5,355 bases of DNA, taken from positions 1 through 5,355 of the forward strand of contig JASLDB010000093.1 of the NCBI GenBank assembly GCA_030151665.1, in the 5' to 3' direction. A program made the position numbers and the translations under genes. The notes under the pieces were generated by a model that worked only from the letters and a program-made list of their open reading frames with translations, did no database searches and was not told the origin of the DNA. This document shows, in pieces, positions 5,306-5,355 of the stretch (the stretch's first letter is position 1; the number at the start of each line of letters is the position of its first letter). This DNA is from Neisseriaceae bacterium (GTDB lineage: Bacteria > Pseudomonadota > Gammaproteobacteria > Burkholderiales > Neisseriaceae).

Positions 5306-5355
5306 CGGAGTGTGGCGCAGCCTGGTAGCGCACTTGCATGGGGTGCAAGGGGTCG
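5306..5355 (+). tRNA. tRNA-Pro, anticodon GGG (3' end cut by window)
   Basis: The visible 50 bases fold as the 5' two thirds of a tRNA: acceptor strand CGGAGTG (5306-5312), TG linker, D stem GCGC (5315-5318) pairing with GCGC (5328-5331), D loop AGCCTGGTA, and anticodon stem CTTGC (5333-5337) pairing with GCAAG (5345-5349) around loop ATGGGGT (5338-5344). The anticodon is GGG (5340-5342), with G at position 37 as usual in proline tRNAs, so it reads CCC and CCU codons. The C at position 1 and the D arm resemble E. coli proL. The variable region begins at 5350. The T arm, the acceptor 3' strand (expected CACTCCG) and any encoded CCA lie beyond the window. Confidence 0.95.

Overview
The window is a conserved translation and nucleoid block from a betaproteobacterium, most likely a member of the Neisseriaceae or a close relative. 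This rests on four things: the gene order rpmI-rplT / alaX / pheS-pheT / ihfA / merR-like / tRNA-Pro, the betaproteobacterial look of PheS motif 2 (RVDSDATHSPMFHQ), a 100-residue IhfA, and a diverged MerR-type gene directly behind ihfA. By eye the composition is AT-leaning and even across the window. I see no insertion sequence, CRISPR array or obvious foreign island. None of the Neisseriaceae DNA uptake words I know is present as an intact copy, so I do not name a genus.

Layout. Positions 1-24 are the last seven codons and stop of rpmI (ribosomal protein L35). rplT (L20) follows 12 bases later and ends at a strong intrinsic terminator (407-440). A separately started gene (472-1146) encodes an AlaX-type trans-editing enzyme for mischarged tRNA-Ala. 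After a 91-base gap with only a weak inverted repeat come pheS and pheT, 11 bases apart, encoding both subunits of phenylalanyl-tRNA synthetase. A 67-base gap carrying a perfect 11-bp inverted repeat and an 11-base direct repeat leads to ihfA. The ihfA 3' end overlaps a small MerR-like gene. A good sigma70-type promoter, with its -35 box inside the end of that gene, then drives a tRNA-Pro(GGG) gene cut off by the window edge.

How the genes work together. L35 and L20 are large-subunit proteins. AlaX and PheRS both guard amino-acid identity during aminoacylation: AlaX clears Ser- or Gly-tRNA-Ala, and PheT has its own editing domain against Tyr-tRNA-Phe. IhfA pairs with IhfB, encoded elsewhere, to bend DNA. 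The MerR-like protein is of unknown target and seems degenerate in its DNA-contacting positions. All genes are on the + strand and all full-length genes look intact.

This is mostly an ordinary core region. The points most worth a second look are the palindrome and direct repeat ahead of ihfA, the degenerate MerR-like protein, and the inverted repeat flanking the tRNA promoter -10 box. I found nothing that supports an undescribed multi-gene system here.
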